DNA of 21,699 bases from a virus: positions 1-21,699 of the IMG/VR virus record IMGVR_UViG_3300008448_011325; one strand, written 5' to 3'. Within the stretch, counting starts at the first letter, position 1. Every line of letters starts with the position of its first letter. Made by a program: the position numbers and the translations under genes. The notes under the pieces are model-generated. The model worked only from the letters and a program-made list of their open reading frames with translations, ran no database searches and had not been told where the DNA came from. Of this stretch, positions 21,276 to 21,699 are shown piece by piece.

Positions 21276-21699
21276 CCGAGAAAACCACAATCCGTCCGAT
21301 GACCAATTCCTCCGCGAGTTCGGAGAGTTTTTAGAATCGGATTCCAACCCGGAATCACCTTCGGGTGATATCGAATTGCCTCAAGGAGAACGAGGCATTC
21401 GAGGTCTCCGTGGTCTGCGTGGCATTCCAGGCCCTCAAGGCCCAAAGGGTGAACGCGGAGAACGCGGAGAGCGTGGTGAACAAGGAGTGCCAGGCAAGGA
21501 TGGACGGGATGGGTGGCCTGGAGATAAAGGAGAACCAGGTGTCCAAGGCGAAAAAGGTGAACGGGGAGAACCGGGTGAACCGGGAGCACAGGGACCGCAG
21601 GGAATCCAAGGCCCACAAGGAGTTCCAGGTGCTCAAGGGTCACAGGGAGAGAAGGGTGAGAGAGGCGAGCAAGGAGAACCAGGAGCACCCGGTCCTCAA
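21262..21699 (+). CDS. Collagen-like (Gly-X-Y) fibre protein, 3' end beyond window
   Basis: The open frame from ATG 21262 to the right edge gives 146 residues. The first 45 are hydrophilic and acidic (MGQSDRENHNPSDDQFLREFGEFLESD, then Pro/Ser-rich). From about residue 46 the chain is an unbroken Gly-X-Y series of more than 30 triplets (GER, GIR, GLR, GPQ, GPK, GEK, GEP, GVP), typical of phage collagen-like fibre shafts that trimerise. A probable receptor-binding or tail-fibre end would lie downstream. The N-terminal part may dock to the baseplate or head. It shares 14 bp with the end of thyX and has its own late box. The antisense open frame across this stretch is only a by-product of the repeat. 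Confidence 0.88.
   Translation, partial: MGQSDRENHNPSDDQFLREFGEFLESDSNPESPSGDIELPQGERGIRGLRGLRGIPGPQGPKGERGERGERGEQGVPGKDGRDGWPGDKGEPGVQGEKGERGEPGEPGAQGPQGIQGPQGVPGAQGSQGEKGERGEQGEPGAPGPQ

Noticed and set aside
21134-21688. 184-codon open frame on the minus strand
   Set aside because: Mirror of the Gly-X-Y repeat of the collagen-like gene; Leu/Pro/Val-rich low-complexity product, and no ribosome site was noted for it.
21360-21699. Repeated short units suggesting a CRISPR or tandem DNA array
   Set aside because: The periodicity is codon triplets of Gly-X-Y in an open frame, with no spacers.

Overview
The window reads as part of the genome of a T4-like myovirus (tailed phage), probably environmental. 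All genes lie on the + strand and are packed end to end or overlapping. Phage hallmarks are a 474-aa DnaB/gp41-type replicative helicase, a 339-aa gp61-type primase, a flavin-dependent thymidylate synthase, one tRNA gene, repeated T4-late-type promoter boxes (TATAAATA or CTAAATA), small proteins of kinds familiar from marine T4-like phages, and a collagen-like fibre protein running off the right edge. No integrase, transposon or CRISPR array was seen. Function calls are from motif reading; no database search was run.

Layout. Bases 1-8502 form one tightly coupled operon of ten genes for making or decorating a glycan: a GT2 glycosyltransferase (cut at the left edge), two tandem GT15-type alpha-mannosyltransferase-like paralogs, an SDR epimerase/reductase-like protein, a PLP enzyme with His in place of the catalytic Lys (ColD/E1 3-dehydratase signature), a possible further glycosyltransferase, a uridine kinase-like/class II aldolase fusion, a sugar nucleotidyltransferase, a small HAD phosphatase and a short glycerophosphodiesterase-like protein. 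Bases 8503-11208 hold the helicase with its own sigma70-like promoter, a 78-aa conserved-looking protein, tRNA-Ile(UAU), a GroES-like barrel protein and an HNH nuclease. Bases 11209-17808 are a late, virion-related block: a DUF6267-like KxDG nucleotidyltransferase, a 994-aa multidomain protein (NMNAT-like, RimK-like ATP-grasp, retropepsin-like and phage modules), four smaller proteins, then a strong intrinsic terminator. Bases 17809-21699 carry two conserved-looking hypotheticals behind a 7-codon leader ORF, the primase, a small late protein, thyX and the collagen-like gene.

How it fits together. The glycan operon could supply nucleotide-activated sugars and transferases to remodel the host surface or glycosylate phage parts. 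Helicase and primase form the replication core, and ThyX supplies dTMP. Several late-block proteins begin with a short basic/hydrophobic leader ending in (I/L/F)-x-E, like the T4 capsid-targeting sequence cut by the prohead protease. This suggests that the nucleotidyltransferase and the ATP-grasp/protease fusion are packaged and injected. Genes sitting directly behind a promoter lack a Shine-Dalgarno and have their ATG 5-6 nt after the -10 or late box, implying leaderless mRNAs; most later genes of each operon have a recognisable Shine-Dalgarno and the rest rely on start-stop overlap.
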